DNA of 64,000 bases from Bradyrhizobium sp. CCBAU 53338 (GCF_015291665.1 NZ_CP030048.1:5456001-5520000); one strand, 5' to 3'. Positions 24,376-34,418 are shown, counted from the first letter of the stretch. A program made the numbers and translations. Notes: a model not told the origin generated them from the letters alone.

Positions 24376-26043
24376 CTACTCCGCGGGCGCGGCGTGCATT
24401 TCCGGATGTGCGGCATAGTGCTCGGTGGCGCCGAGCTTGCTCACAGCGAACAGGCCGGCCGCCATCACCGCATAGGCGAACGCCACCGCGGGCGTGACAC
24501 CAAAACCGCCGCCGATGCCGACGGCTTCGCCGTGCATGAAGCCAAAGTAAGTCAGAACGGCACCGACCAGTGCGAAGGCGGACGCCTTTTCAAAATCACG
24601 CTCGATGATGAAGACACCGATCGCGCCCAGGATGAGACCCGCCAGGATGGAGCCGCCGCCCATCACTTCCAGTCCGTGATAGATCACGCCCTGTTGCGGC
24701 AGCGCTGCGATGGCAGCCGCCTTGACCGCGTCGGCCTTGTCGGCGGCCATACCGCCGACGGTCGCCGCTGCCGTCATGGTCGAACCGAGCATGGTGTCGA
24801 TCTGAAGCTTGGCCCAAGCGGCCAGATGCGGCGTGAACGCCAGCGCCACGGCGGGCGCGTGCTTCGACGGCGTCGTCTGGAAGGCCTGCGCGGTCATCAG
24901 CATGCCGATATAGAGCAGGATCGGCGAGATCGCGACGACCGGCACCAGCGCCAGCAGGACCGAGATGACGCCAAACCAGGACAAGACCACCACCATGACG
25001 CCGGTCGCTGCCGAGTAACCGATGCGGCCGCCCATGGCCTTCCAGCCGGGATGACCGATATAGACTGCGTTGATGAAAGGATTGCCCATCAGGCAGCCGA
25101 TCAGGCTGACGACGCCATCGGCTGTCAGCACGCGCGTGGTCGGATATTCGTCGCCGGCCGCTTCCGCGCTCTCGACATTATCCATGGCCTCGACGAGGTC
25201 ATAGATGCCGAACGGAATGGCGGTGACCAGGATGACGCCGAGATATTCGAATCCGGAAAAGACATGGTTCACCGCCGGGATCGGCACGGAGAAGCCGAAA
25301 TTGGCGAAGGCATCACCGACGCCCTTGATGCTCAATCCACCGAGACCGAAACCGAGCAGGTTCGAGCCCCAGGCAATGACCATGCCGACCACGATCGCAA
25401 CCAGGCCGGCCGGAATGGCCTTTGGATATTTTACGCCACCGAACCAGCTCACCAGAATGATGGCGAAGCAGACGAGGCCAATCTGCGGCGTCACATACAT
25501 CTCGAGCGCCGGACGCATCGCGATGAAGGTGAGCGAGACGCCCGCAAGCGTGCCGAGTAGCGCCGCGCGCGGCGTGATCTTGCGGATGAACGGCGCGATG
25601 AAACCGCCGATCATCAGGATAAAGCTCTGGAAGAACACCCAGACGAGGCCAGCCGACCAGCCCTTCATGGGATCGCCGGTCTTGAGCGTTACCGGCAGCA
25701 TGATCACGAAGGTGACGATGAACATGTGCGGTACGCTGACGCCCGAGGGCAGCGCGCAGACGTCGCTCCGGCCGGTCTTCTGAGCGAGCCGATAGGCGAG
25801 GAAGGCGTAGTAGAAGGTGGAGAGGCACATCATCAACCCGAGTGCGGGCAGGATGCGGCCGAACACGAGGCTATCAGGCATCTTCAACACGAAGCGCAAG
25901 AGGCCCGTGAGCACCAGCGTGTTGACGAGGATGTTGGTGCCGAAGCCGAAAAATGCGTTCCAGTCGCCGGATGTCCATAGCGCCGGCTTGAACTCGGACT
26001 TGTTCATCTCGGATTTGCCGGCCATCCCCGTCAAGCTGCTCAT
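24376..26043 (-). CDS. NCS2/AzgA-type nucleobase permease-like transporter
   Basis: A 555-residue membrane protein with 12 or more hydrophobic segments, related to the xanthine/uracil and AzgA permease superfamily. Recognisable parts are FFGFGTNILVNTLVLTGLL near the N-terminus, VSLTFIAMRPALEMYVTPQIGL in the middle, and AIPFGIYDLVEAMDNVESAEAAGDEYPTTRVLTADG, which replaces the NCS2 signature. Such proteins import purines, pyrimidines or similar nitrogenous rings with protons. It is larger than AzgA because of an inserted stretch around residues 410-440. It lies 10 bases downstream of an isochorismatase-type hydrolase, suggesting uptake of a nitrogen compound that the hydrolase degrades. Confidence 0.8.
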   Translation of the reverse strand: MSSLTGMAGKSEMNKSEFKPALWTSGDWNAFFGFGTNILVNTLVLTGLLRFVLKMPDSLVFGRILPALGLMMCLSTFYYAFLAYRLAQKTGRSDVCALPSGVSVPHMFIVTFVIMLPVTLKTGDPMKGWSAGLVWVFFQSFILMIGGFIAPFIRKITPRAALLGTLAGVSLTFIAMRPALEMYVTPQIGLVCFAIILVSWFGGVKYPKAIPAGLVAIVVGMVIAWGSNLLGFGLGGLSIKGVGDAFANFGFSVPIPAVNHVFSGFEYLGVILVTAIPFGIYDLVEAMDNVESAEAAGDEYPTTRVLTADGVVSLIGCLMGNPFINAVYIGHPGWKAMGGRIGYSAATGVMVVVLSWFGVISVLLALVPVVAISPILLYIGMLMTAQAFQTTPSKHAPAVALAFTPHLAAWAKLQIDTMLGSTMTAAATVGGMAADKADAVKAAAIAALPQQGVIYHGLEVMGGGSILAGLILGAIGVFIIERDFEKASAFALVGAVLTYFGFMHGEAVGIGGGFGVTPAVAFAYAVMAAGLFAVSKLGATEHYAAHPEMHAAPAE

Positions 26044-26053
26044 GGTGATACCC

Positions 26054-26752
26054 CTATGTGGTCGAAGTCTTCATCGCCTCCATTACCGCGGCTGAGCTAG
26101 CGACCCAGCCGAAGATGCCGCCCTGGGCCTTGATCATCTTCAGGCCCATCTCGTGAAACTCGGGAAAGTACGATGCGCAGCCGTCCGAGATGACGACGCA
26201 GCGATAGCCGCGGTCATTGGCCTCGCGCACGGTGGTGTTGACGCACACTTCCGTGGTGACGCCGCACACCAGCAGATTTTCGATGCCGTACTTCTCCAGC
26301 ACGTCGGTGAGCTCGGTGGCGTAGAACGCGCCTTTGCCGGGCTTGTCGATCACGACCTCGCTGTCGAGTGGATAGAGCTCCGGGATGATGTCGTGGCCGG
26401 CTTCGCCGCGAATGAGGATGCGCCCCATTGGACCGGGATCGCCGATACGAAGGCTCGGCGCGCCGCGCTCGACCTTCGCCCGCGGCGCATCGGAGAGATC
26501 GGGCAGATGTCCTTCGCGGGTATGGATCACCAGCATGCCGGTGTCGCGCGCCGCCTTCAGCACCGCCCCAATGGGCTTTACTGCGCGGGCAAGCTGGCTC
26601 ACGTCATTGCCAAGCGTCTCTCCGAAGCCGCCGGGCTCCATGAAGTCGCGCTGCATGTCGATGATCACGAGCGCGGTCGACGACCAATCGAGCCTGATCG
26701 GCTCGGGCTCGGCGCTGATGACGCCCAGTGTCGACTTGGTTGAGTTCAACAT
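26054..26752 (-). CDS. Isochorismatase-family cysteine hydrolase (biuret/ureidoacrylate amidohydrolase-like)
   Basis: A 232-residue alpha/beta hydrolase of the isochorismatase family with the catalytic triad visible: Asp in VIIDMQRDF, Lys in DKPGKGAF and Cys in [12 protein letters not shown]. The stretches [28 protein letters not shown] and [20 protein letters not shown] resemble Rhizobium biuret hydrolase, so an amide-bond hydrolase in nitrogen scavenging is likely; the exact substrate is uncertain. The start at 26752 follows a GGGGG tract; an ATG 17 codons earlier has none. It is upstream of and probably cotranscribed with the nucleobase-type permease. Confidence 0.83.
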   Translation of the reverse strand: MLNSTKSTLGVISAEPEPIRLDWSSTALVIIDMQRDFMEPGGFGETLGNDVSQLARAVKPIGAVLKAARDTGMLVIHTREGHLPDLSDAPRAKVERGAPSLRIGDPGPMGRILIRGEAGHDIIPELYPLDSEVVIDKPGKGAFYATELTDVLEKYGIENLLVCGVTTEVCVNTTVREANDRGYRCVVISDGCASYFPEFHEMGLKMIKAQGGIFGWVASSAAVMEAMKTSTT

Positions 26753-26806
26753 GACGCAGGCCCCCGCGAGAACTCGCTTTGCCAGGAGTTCTGCAAGCGC
26801 CATGCC

Positions 26807-26818
26807 ATTGTGTACAAT
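26807..26818. promoter_or_regulatory. Candidate operator palindrome upstream of the hydrolase-permease operon
   Basis: ATTGTGTACAAT is a palindrome (ATTGT-GT-ACAAT) 55 bp upstream of the chosen hydrolase start. Sites of the form TTGT-N2-ACAA are commonly bound by GntR proteins of the FadR subfamily, which often control nitrogen-compound catabolism in rhizobia. No regulator gene is adjacent, so the assignment is tentative. Confidence 0.45.
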
Positions 26819-26949
26819 TGCGAGAGCCTGAGGGTCGCAACGGAAACCGTCGCACCTTCAGAAGGTTACGTCATAGATCGACGTCTGCTTATTCCCTGTG
26901 CGACGACCTTGCGACGTGCATCTGCTCAAAGGATGAGCTGGCGGCGAGC

Positions 26950-27915
26950 CTACCGCCCCGCTCCATACAGCCGCCGATATTCCTCCTCGTACGGCGCATA
27001 TGAGTCCTTCAGCGTCGCCATGTTGAGCAGCATGGTCGCGACCAGTGTACCTGCCTTGCCGAACACGCGCGTCCTGACCCAGGCGCTCTCGGTGCGGCGG
27101 CTGCCGGACAGCGCGACCACCTCGCACTCGACTTCGTATTCCTCGTCAACGAAGAGCGGCCCCTTCACCAGCCGGATTTCCTGATCGGCGAACAGGCCGA
27201 CGGCAGGCCCCTTCGTCGGCAACGGGTCGTCCTTGGAGCGGTATTGGAACAGCACGCTTAGCATCTCCATCGGGATGATCGCCCGCCTCCACGGATTATT
27301 CGCGCCGGAATAGTAAGGCGAGTTCTCGGTGATGACTGCGAGCTTCTGCCTCAGCGAGAACGGATAGAGGTCGCCCATGTTCTGGTCGAACGCCATCCGG
27401 ACCGTCTGCCGCTTGCTCGTATGCGCGACTTTCACGTCACGCAGGATCACGGGATCGGCGAGCGGCTTGAGCTCGGTCAAACGTGCCTCCAGCGCCGTCG
27501 CGACCTGCGCATCGCCGACTGACGCCGTGCCGCGCAGCACCTCGGTGCCGTCGCGCCTCACCATCTGGATCTGGCACTGGCTCGTTCCGGGCAAAGGCTT
27601 TGACAGGATTGCCTGCACGTCATCGCCTTCGAAGCAGGCATTGCGATAATGCGCGGAGAGACAGCCGCTCTCGAACCACGCCTGTCCCCACAGCCGCGCA
27701 CCCAGCGGCGCGAACTGGCTGAAATGCGTAGGCCCCTCGATGGTCCCACCCTTGAAGCCAAGCTTCTGCGCGGTGGCATCGTCGTGAATGGAGGCGTGCG
27801 CGTCGTAGACCTGCGCATGCAGCATCTGGCGCGGCTGGCGCCACGGCCCGATGAGAGCTTCGGCAGTTTCGGTGATCTCGGTATTGAACGCGCTTGCAGT
27901 CATACTTGCAGTCAT
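26950..27915 (-). CDS. Double-hotdog (MaoC-like) domain protein
   Basis: A 321-residue protein with two hotdog-like halves. The first begins near HAQVYDAHASIHDDATAQKLGFKGGTIEGPTHFSQF, which resembles the hydratase-type HxDxxxA-F region of MaoC-like dehydratases. The second ends KGPLFVDEEYEVECEVVALSGSRRTESAWVRTRVF, a hotdog strand-helix pattern. Acyl-CoA dehydratases and thioesterases have this layout, but no complete D-x4-H dyad can be assigned confidently. The start at 27915 follows GGAGGAG. It is divergent from the 2-oxoacid:ferredoxin oxidoreductase gene, 163 bp away, which suggests related acyl-CoA metabolism. Confidence 0.7.
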   Translation of the reverse strand: MTASMTASAFNTEITETAEALIGPWRQPRQMLHAQVYDAHASIHDDATAQKLGFKGGTIEGPTHFSQFAPLGARLWGQAWFESGCLSAHYRNACFEGDDVQAILSKPLPGTSQCQIQMVRRDGTEVLRGTASVGDAQVATALEARLTELKPLADPVILRDVKVAHTSKRQTVRMAFDQNMGDLYPFSLRQKLAVITENSPYYSGANNPWRRAIIPMEMLSVLFQYRSKDDPLPTKGPAVGLFADQEIRLVKGPLFVDEEYEVECEVVALSGSRRTESAWVRTRVFGKAGTLVATMLLNMATLKDSYAPYEEEYRRLYGAGR

Positions 27916-28078
27916 GGGCTCCTCCACAGGCAGCCATGACTAGCAGGCCCGCCACGGATGCGGCCAGCGATATTGACTTCGGTGCTCCATGCATTTGACT
28001 GCCGACACCCGCTTCGCAAGTCACCCCTCTTTCCGCGGCGCAAAATTCCCACCTGATGCGACGACAAGGACTCCTGAA

Positions 28079-31000
28079 ATGACGCTGATGCAGGTCGAGC
28101 TGGACGATAAATACCGGCTCGAATCGAAGCGGATCTTCCTGTCCGGTACGCAGGCCCTGGTCCGCCTGCCCATGTTGCAGCGCGAACGCGACCGGCTCCA
28201 GGGTCTCAACACCGGCGGTTTCATCTCCGGCTATCGCGGTTCCCCGCTCGGCATGTACGACCATGCGCTGTGGCGCGCGAAGTCGCACCTGCAGCAGCAC
28301 GACATCGCCTTCGTCCCCGGCCTGAACGAGGATCTGGCGGCGACCGCCGTCTGGGGCAGCCAGCAGGTCGGCCTGTTTCCGGGCGCCAAGGTCGATGGCG
28401 TGTTCGGCATCTGGTACGGCAAAGGTCCCGGCGTCGATCGTTCTGTCGACGCCCTCAAGCACGCCAACGCGGCCGGCACCTCGCTCAATGGCGGCGTGCT
28501 GGCGCTCGCCGGCGACGACCATGGCTGCCAATCCTCGACGCTGGCGCATCAGAGCGAGCAGGTGTTCGCGGCGGCGCTGATCCCGGTGGTCAATCCGGCG
28601 ACGCTGCAGGATTATCTTGATCTCGGCCTTTACGGCTTTGCGCTCTCGCGCTTCTCCGGCTGCTGGGTCGGATTCAAGGCGATCAGCGAGACCGTCGAGA
28701 GTTCGGCGTCCATCTACAGCGATCCTGAGCGCATCAAGATCGTACTTCCCGATGATTTCGAGATGCCGCCCGGCGGCCTCAACATCCGCTGGCCCGATCC
28801 GCCGCTGGAGGCCGAGCGGCGCCTGTTCGGTCCGAAGATGGCCGCGGTGCAGGCCTTCGCCCGCGCCAACCAGCTCGATCGCATCGTGCTCGATTCCAAG
28901 CCAGCCCGGCTCGGCATCGTCGCGACCGGCAAGGCCTATCTCGATCTGCGCCAGGCGCTCGCCGACCTCGGCATTACCGACAAGGACGCGCAGGATCTGG
29001 GCTTGCGCATCTACAAGGTCGCGCTGACCTGGCCGCTGGAGGAAAGCGGAGCCAAGCGCTTCGCCGAAGGCCTTCAGGACGTTCTAGTCGTTGAGGAGAA
29101 GCGCGGCTTCATCGAAGACCAGCTGATGCGCATCCTCTACAACATCGATGCGTCGAAGCGCCCGACGATCACAGGCAAGCGCGACGAGAGAGGCGCGCCG
29201 TTGCTGCCGAGCGAGGGAGAACTGACGCCCACGATCGTCGCGGGCGCGCTGGTGGCGCGCTTACGCAAGCTCGGGCATCACAGCCCGGTGCTGGAGCAGC
29301 GTCTCGCGCGGCTCGAGGCCTTCGACAATCCCGTTACGACCAATTCGCAGATCAAGCTCGCGCGTACGCCGTTCTTCTGTTCGGGCTGCCCGCACAATTC
29401 CTCGACGCGCGTGCCCGAAGGCAGCCGCGCCATGGCCGGCATCGGCTGCCACGGCATGGCCCTGAGCATGCCGACCCGCCGTACCGATCTGATCTCGCAT
29501 ATGGGCGCCGAAGGCGTGAACTGGATCGGACAGTCTCCCTTCACCACCGAGAAGCACATCTTTCAGAATCTCGGCGATGGCACCTATACACACTCGGGTT
29601 TGCTGGCGCTCCGCGCCGCCTCGGCCGCCGGCATCAACATCACCTACAAGATCCTCTACAACGACGCCGTCGCGATGACCGGCGGCCAGCCGGCCGAAGG
29701 CGCCTTCAATGTTGCGCAGATCGCGCATCAGGTCTGGGCCGAGGGCGTCAAGCGCCTTGCGATCGTCTCCGACGATCCCACCAAATACCCCGAAAGCAAT
29801 TACTTCCCGCAGGGCGCGACCATCCATCACCGACGCGAGCTCGACGCCGTGCAGCGCGAGCTGCGCGACATCGAGGGCCTGACGGTCGTGATCTACGACC
29901 AGACCTGCGCCGCCGAAAAGCGGCGCCGCCGCAAGCGCGGGCTCTATCCCGATCCCGCCAAGCGCGCCTTCATCAACGAGCTCGTCTGCGAAGGCTGCGG
30001 CGATTGCTCGCAGGCCTCCAACTGCGTCTCGGTGCAGCCGCTGGAGACCGAGTTCGGCCGCAAGCGCCAGATCGATCAATCGAACTGCAACAAGGACTTT
30101 TCCTGCGTCGAGGGCTTTTGCCCGAGCTTTGTGACCGTGCATGGCGGTACGCTGAAGCGGGTGAAGACCTCGGGAGTCGATTCCGGCCAGCTGTTCGCCG
30201 ATCTGCCGCTGCCGCCCCCGCGTGAGCTGGATGGCCCCTACAACATCCTGGTCACCGGGATCGGGGGCACCGGCGTCATCACCATCGGCGCCCTGCTCGG
30301 CATGGCTGCCCATGTCGATGGCCGCGGCTGCTCGGCATTGGATTTCACCGGCCTGTCGCAGAAGAACGGCGCGGTGATGAGCCATGTGCGCATCGCTCCG
30401 AAGCCGGAGGACATCTCGGCGGTCCGCATCACCACGGGCGGCGCCGACGTCATCCTCGGCTGCGACATGATCGTCTCGGCCGGACCCACTGCGCTCAGCC
30501 GCGCCGAGCGCGGCGTGACCAGGGCCTATATCAACGCCGATTTGCAGCCAACCGCGAGCTTCGTGCAGAATCCCGATATCGACTTCGAGATGGGCACGAT
30601 GCAGACCGTGCTGCGGAACGCCGTCGGAGACAAGAACCTCGACATCATCGACGCCACCGGCATCGCCGCTGCGCTGATGGGCGACAGCATCGCGACCAAC
30701 CCCTTCATGCTCGGTTTCGCCTTCCAGAAGGGCGCCATTCCGCTGTCGCTGGAGGCCCTGCTCCGCGCCATCGAGATCAACGGCGCCGCGATCGAGATGA
30801 ACAAGCTCGCCTTCACCTGGGGCCGCCTCGCCGCCCACGACATGTCACGGGTGCGCAGCGTGCTCCAGTTCAAGAGCCGGGCTTCCGCACCGACGAAGTC
30901 GCTCGACGACATCATCGCGACCCGCGCAGAGTTCCTGAGCGGCTATCAGGACAAGGCCTACGCGGACCGCTATCTCGCGACCATCGCCAAAGTGCGCAAG

Positions 31001-31555
31001 GCGGAAACGATTGCCTCGCCCGCCTCGACAGAGCTGACCGAGGCAGTCGCAAAAAACCTATTCAAGCTGATGTCCTACAAGGACGAGTACGAGGTCGCGC
31101 GGCTGTACACCGACGGCAGCTTTGCCAAGAAGGTGTCGGAGAAGTTCGATGGGGACTTCAGACTGAAGTACCATCTGGCCCCGCCGATCTTCGCAAAGCG
31201 CGACAAGACGACGGGACGGCTTCAGAAGCAGGAGTTCGGCGGCTGGATGATCCACGCCTTCCGCGTGCTGGCCAAGCTGAAGTTTTTGCGTGGCAGCGCG
31301 TTCGATCCGTTTGGCCGCACCGAGGAGCGGAGGACCGAGCGGAAGCTGGTTGAGGATTATCTTGATATGATCGATCGGCGAATGGCCGGGCTCAAGGCGG
31401 AGCAGATCCCACTGCTGGCGCGTCTGGCCCGTGTGCCCGAGAGCATCCGCGGATTCGGACACGTGAAGGAGGCCAACGTGAAGCTGGCGATCGCGGAGAA
31501 GGCCCGGCTGGAGGCTGAGCTGGAGAACAGCCGGTTCGCGGCTGCTGCGGAGTAA
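28079..31555 (+). CDS. Indolepyruvate ferredoxin oxidoreductase family protein (fused alpha-gamma type)
   Basis: A 1158-residue single-chain 2-oxoacid:ferredoxin oxidoreductase. An N-terminal pyrimidine-binding domain (GTQALVRLPMLQ, then GYRGSPLG) is followed by a thiamine diphosphate domain (about 440-600, with GIGCHGMALSMP and YNDAVAMTGGQPAEG). An iron-sulfur segment with C-x2-C-x2-C-x5-C lies near residue 635 and a C-terminal gamma domain near 720-920 (VTGIGGTGVITIGALLG). Such enzymes convert aryl or branched 2-oxoacids to acyl-CoA with ferredoxin reduction. The ATG at 28079 follows AAGGA. In alphaproteobacteria this fused type functions in aerobes. It is divergent from the hotdog gene. 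Confidence 0.92.
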   Translation: MTLMQVELDDKYRLESKRIFLSGTQALVRLPMLQRERDRLQGLNTGGFISGYRGSPLGMYDHALWRAKSHLQQHDIAFVPGLNEDLAATAVWGSQQVGLFPGAKVDGVFGIWYGKGPGVDRSVDALKHANAAGTSLNGGVLALAGDDHGCQSSTLAHQSEQVFAAALIPVVNPATLQDYLDLGLYGFALSRFSGCWVGFKAISETVESSASIYSDPERIKIVLPDDFEMPPGGLNIRWPDPPLEAERRLFGPKMAAVQAFARANQLDRIVLDSKPARLGIVATGKAYLDLRQALADLGITDKDAQDLGLRIYKVALTWPLEESGAKRFAEGLQDVLVVEEKRGFIEDQLMRILYNIDASKRPTITGKRDERGAPLLPSEGELTPTIVAGALVARLRKLGHHSPVLEQRLARLEAFDNPVTTNSQIKLARTPFFCSGCPHNSSTRVPEGSRAMAGIGCHGMALSMPTRRTDLISHMGAEGVNWIGQSPFTTEKHIFQNLGDGTYTHSGLLALRAASAAGINITYKILYNDAVAMTGGQPAEGAFNVAQIAHQVWAEGVKRLAIVSDDPTKYPESNYFPQGATIHHRRELDAVQRELRDIEGLTVVIYDQTCAAEKRRRRKRGLYPDPAKRAFINELVCEGCGDCSQASNCVSVQPLETEFGRKRQIDQSNCNKDFSCVEGFCPSFVTVHGGTLKRVKTSGVDSGQLFADLPLPPPRELDGPYNILVTGIGGTGVITIGALLGMAAHVDGRGCSALDFTGLSQKNGAVMSHVRIAPKPEDISAVRITTGGADVILGCDMIVSAGPTALSRAERGVTRAYINADLQPTASFVQNPDIDFEMGTMQTVLRNAVGDKNLDIIDATGIAAALMGDSIATNPFMLGFAFQKGAIPLSLEALLRAIEINGAAIEMNKLAFTWGRLAAHDMSRVRSVLQFKSRASAPTKSLDDIIATRAEFLSGYQDKAYADRYLATIAKVRKAETIASPASTELTEAVAKNLFKLMSYKDEYEVARLYTDGSFAKKVSEKFDGDFRLKYHLAPPIFAKRDKTTGRLQKQEFGGWMIHAFRVLAKLKFLRGSAFDPFGRTEERRTERKLVEDYLDMIDRRMAGLKAEQIPLLARLARVPESIRGFGHVKEANVKLAIAEKARLEAELENSRFAAAAE

Positions 31556-31603
31556 AAGAGATCGGCACCATACACTCGGTGTCATCGCCCGGACAGCGGT
31601 GGG

Positions 31604-33340
31604 CTAGAGACTAGGCAGGCGTCCCTGCAACCACGGCGTCGTCGCCATCGCAGCCCCGTCCGCCAGGTGCCTTCCCGCAATATAGCCGAACGTCAGCGCC
31701 GGCCCCAGCGTGATGCCCGGCCCGGGATAATTCCCGTTCATGATCGAGCCCATGTCGTTGCCGCAGGCATAGAGCCCCACGATCGGGGTGCCGTCCTCGC
31801 GCAGCACGCGCGCCTGCGCATCGACCTTCGTACCGATCGCCGTGCCGAGATCGGCGGGATGGATGCGCATCGCGAAGAACGGCGCACGGAGGATAGGCGC
31901 GACGCATGGGTTGGGCTTGTGGCTGATATCACCGAGATGGCGCTGGTAGATGGTGCTGCCACGGCCGAATTCGGGATCGCGGCCTTCCTTCGCATCGCCA
32001 TTGTAAGTCGCGATCGTGGCGGTGAGCGCGGGCGGCGCGATGCCGATCTTCGCCGCGAGCTGCGCGATATCGGGCGCTTTGATCAGTTCGCCGCTCGCCA
32101 CGAATCGACGAACGCTGCGTGTGAACGGCTTGATGCGGCCGAGGCCGTAGCTCCACAAGAACTGGCTGTCGCAGACCAGGTAGAATGGCCGGTCCGGTTC
32201 GCCGTTGCCGTCGCGCAGCATGCCGAGCACGAATTCGTGGTAGGACAGCGCCTCGTTGACGAAGCGGCGGCCGGCCGCGTTGACGGCAATCACCCCGGGC
32301 TTGGCACGGTCGGTCACCGTATGTGGAAACACGCCGCGGTTGCCGTCGGCACGCCTGAACAGCGAGGCCGGCACCCAATAGGCCGGGCTCGTCGCCTCTG
32401 TGTTGAGCGCGGCGCCGCTTGCGGTCGCCAATCGAAGTCCGTCGCCAGTACCTGCTGTGTTGGTGGCGGAGACGAGACCTGCAGCCTTCGGAAAGAAGCG
32501 TTTTCGCAGAATCGCATTATGCGAGAAGCCGCCGGTCGCAAGCACCACGCCGCGGCGTGCAGCAATCGAGCGGTCGCGAGAACCGTGGCGGATGACGACG
32601 CCCGCGACGCGATCGCCCTGCATCGACAAATCCTCGACATCGGCGCTGAAGAGGACTTCGACTTGCCGCGCCAGCAGCGAGGCGTAGAGCCGGGCGGCAA
32701 GCGCATTGCCGAGATGCAGCGTCGTGCCGCGCGGGCTGCGCAGCCGCTGACATGCGTATTCCGAGACCAGACGCGCGGCGCGCATAGTCGAGCGAAGCGA
32801 TTTTCCGATGCGGCGCAGATGCGGGATGTCGAGACGATTGACCATCATCCCGCCGAACAGCGTGAACTCCGGCAAGGGCGCACGCAGTCGCGCAAAATGC
32901 GCGCCTAGCCGCGTGCCGTCGAAAGCGACCGGCTCCAGCACGCGCCCCCCAAGCGTCGCACCCAGCCGCTCCGGATAATAGTCCGGATAGACTTTCACCG
33001 GCTGGAGACGAACTTCCGTATTGGCTTCGAGATAGGCGACCGCCTCCGGCCCCCGCGCCAGGAAGGCGGCGCGCAGGCCCGCGTTGGCCGGTTCAGGCAC
33101 AGTGCTCGACAGATACTGCACGGCATCCGTGATGCTGTCGGAGAGCCCCGCCTCTTGTATCTTGGGATTGGCGGGGATCCAGACCATGCCCCCGGACCAT
33201 GCCGTGGTGCCGCCGACGAAGGCGGTCTTTTCGATCACCAGCACATGCAGGCCTTCGGCGGCGGCCACAGCGGCCGCCGTCATGCCACCGGCACCGGCGC
33301 CGATGACAATGACATCGTAGGTCTCATGTGCCGACATCAT
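31604..33340 (-). CDS. FAD-binding dehydrogenase, 3-ketosteroid delta-1-dehydrogenase-like
   Basis: A 578-residue flavoprotein with the N-terminal dinucleotide motif GAGAGG followed by IEKTAFVGGTTAWSGG, typical of the succinate dehydrogenase/KstD superfamily. The C-terminal NGNYPGPGITLGPALTFGYIAGRHL (near residue 535) matches the KstD stretch that holds the catalytic Tyr and nearby Gly (YPGPG). KstD-like enzymes desaturate 3-ketosteroids or related cyclic ketones. No steroid-degradation genes are nearby, so the true substrate may differ. No strong ribosome-binding site precedes the tandem ATG ATG start. It is transcribed toward the oxidoreductase on the opposite strand. Confidence 0.82.
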   Translation of the reverse strand: MMSAHETYDVIVIGAGAGGMTAAAVAAAEGLHVLVIEKTAFVGGTTAWSGGMVWIPANPKIQEAGLSDSITDAVQYLSSTVPEPANAGLRAAFLARGPEAVAYLEANTEVRLQPVKVYPDYYPERLGATLGGRVLEPVAFDGTRLGAHFARLRAPLPEFTLFGGMMVNRLDIPHLRRIGKSLRSTMRAARLVSEYACQRLRSPRGTTLHLGNALAARLYASLLARQVEVLFSADVEDLSMQGDRVAGVVIRHGSRDRSIAARRGVVLATGGFSHNAILRKRFFPKAAGLVSATNTAGTGDGLRLATASGAALNTEATSPAYWVPASLFRRADGNRGVFPHTVTDRAKPGVIAVNAAGRRFVNEALSYHEFVLGMLRDGNGEPDRPFYLVCDSQFLWSYGLGRIKPFTRSVRRFVASGELIKAPDIAQLAAKIGIAPPALTATIATYNGDAKEGRDPEFGRGSTIYQRHLGDISHKPNPCVAPILRAPFFAMRIHPADLGTAIGTKVDAQARVLREDGTPIVGLYACGNDMGSIMNGNYPGPGITLGPALTFGYIAGRHLADGAAMATTPWLQGRLPSL

Positions 33341-33398
33341 GCGGCGGGGGTCCGGAGGCGAGGCATGACACCGTCATACCCCGCCCAGGGGCCCGCAG

Positions 33399-34418
33399 CT
33401 AGCGCTGCGGCTTGCGCTCGATCGGGTCGATGTCGATCGCCCGCAAGCGGCCGAGCCGCAGCACGTCCATGGCGAGTCGCCGGCCGATCCGGTCACGGTC
33501 GAGCACACGGATCAGATCGTCCACGCCGTTGATGTCGACGCCGTCCATCCTGATCACGACGTCGCCGGGCAACAAGCCTGCCTTCGCCGCCGGACCGTCC
33601 GGCTCGATCTGCATCAGCAGCGCGCCCATCTTGTTTTCGACCCCCGCCAGCACCGCGTGCCGCCGCGGGACCGGTGCGGTCTGCCCGGCAACGCCGATAA
33701 AGGCGCGGCGGACGTAGCCGTGGCGGATGATCTCTGACAGAACGAATTGCGCGGTGTTGCTGGCTACCGCGAAGCAGATGCCTTGCGCCCCGCTGATGAT
33801 GGCGGTGTTGATGCCGATCACCTCGGCACTCGACGACACCAGCGGCCCGCCGGAATTGCCGGGATTGAGCGCCGCATCGGTCTGGATCACGTCCTCGATG
33901 GTGCGGCCGCTCACCGAGCGGATCGAGCGCCCCAGCGCGGAGACGACGCCGGCCGTCACGGTCGATTCAAAACCGAGCGGGTTGCCGATCGCGATCACGA
34001 GTTGCCCGCGCTTGAGGGTCTTGGAATTACCAAGCGCAGCGTAGGACAGATCGCGCACGCCGTTGGCGCGCAATAACGCAAGGTCCGTATCCGGGTCGAC
34101 CCCGAGCACCCGGGCGTCGCCGACATGGCCCTCGACGTCGCGCAGCCGGATCTCCTTGGAGGAGCCGACGACGTGGCTGTTGGTGAGGACGAGGCCATCC
34201 GGCGAGATCACAATGCCGGAGCCGAGCCCGCCCCGCCCGCGGCCATTCGGCACCTTTGGCCCGGTCTCGACGCGCACGACCGCGGGACCGACACGGTCGG
34301 TCACGTCGATCACCGCATTGGAATAGGCGTCCAGCAAGACCCGGTCATCGACCGGGGCAGGTTCTGTCGCTCGCGATGACGCGGCGTCATCGACGATATC
34401 TGAAGTGAAATCCAGCAT
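33399..34418 (-). CDS. Trypsin-like serine protease with PDZ domain (HtrA/DegP type)
   Basis: A 339-residue S1C protease. The triad is visible as His82 (TNSHVVG), Asp112 (DTDLALL) and Ser189 (GNSGGPLV), followed by one PDZ domain (about 240-335). No signal peptide or membrane anchor is present, unlike periplasmic DegP/DegS, so the protein is probably cytoplasmic unless the start lies elsewhere. AAGGAC precedes the ATG. It lies 58 bp downstream of the start of the flavoprotein on the same strand and downstream of the GMC cluster. Role in protein quality control is presumed from family. Confidence 0.9.
   Translation of the reverse strand: MLDFTSDIVDDAASSRATEPAPVDDRVLLDAYSNAVIDVTDRVGPAVVRVETGPKVPNGRGRGGLGSGIVISPDGLVLTNSHVVGSSKEIRLRDVEGHVGDARVLGVDPDTDLALLRANGVRDLSYAALGNSKTLKRGQLVIAIGNPLGFESTVTAGVVSALGRSIRSVSGRTIEDVIQTDAALNPGNSGGPLVSSSAEVIGINTAIISGAQGICFAVASNTAQFVLSEIIRHGYVRRAFIGVAGQTAPVPRRHAVLAGVENKMGALLMQIEPDGPAAKAGLLPGDVVIRMDGVDINGVDDLIRVLDRDRIGRRLAMDVLRLGRLRAIDIDPIERKPQR

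Noticed and set aside
23416..25560. A long plus-strand frame spanning the second permease and the NCS2-type gene.
   Set aside because: It crosses a terminator and antisense sequence of a conserved transporter; composition is that of a shadow frame.
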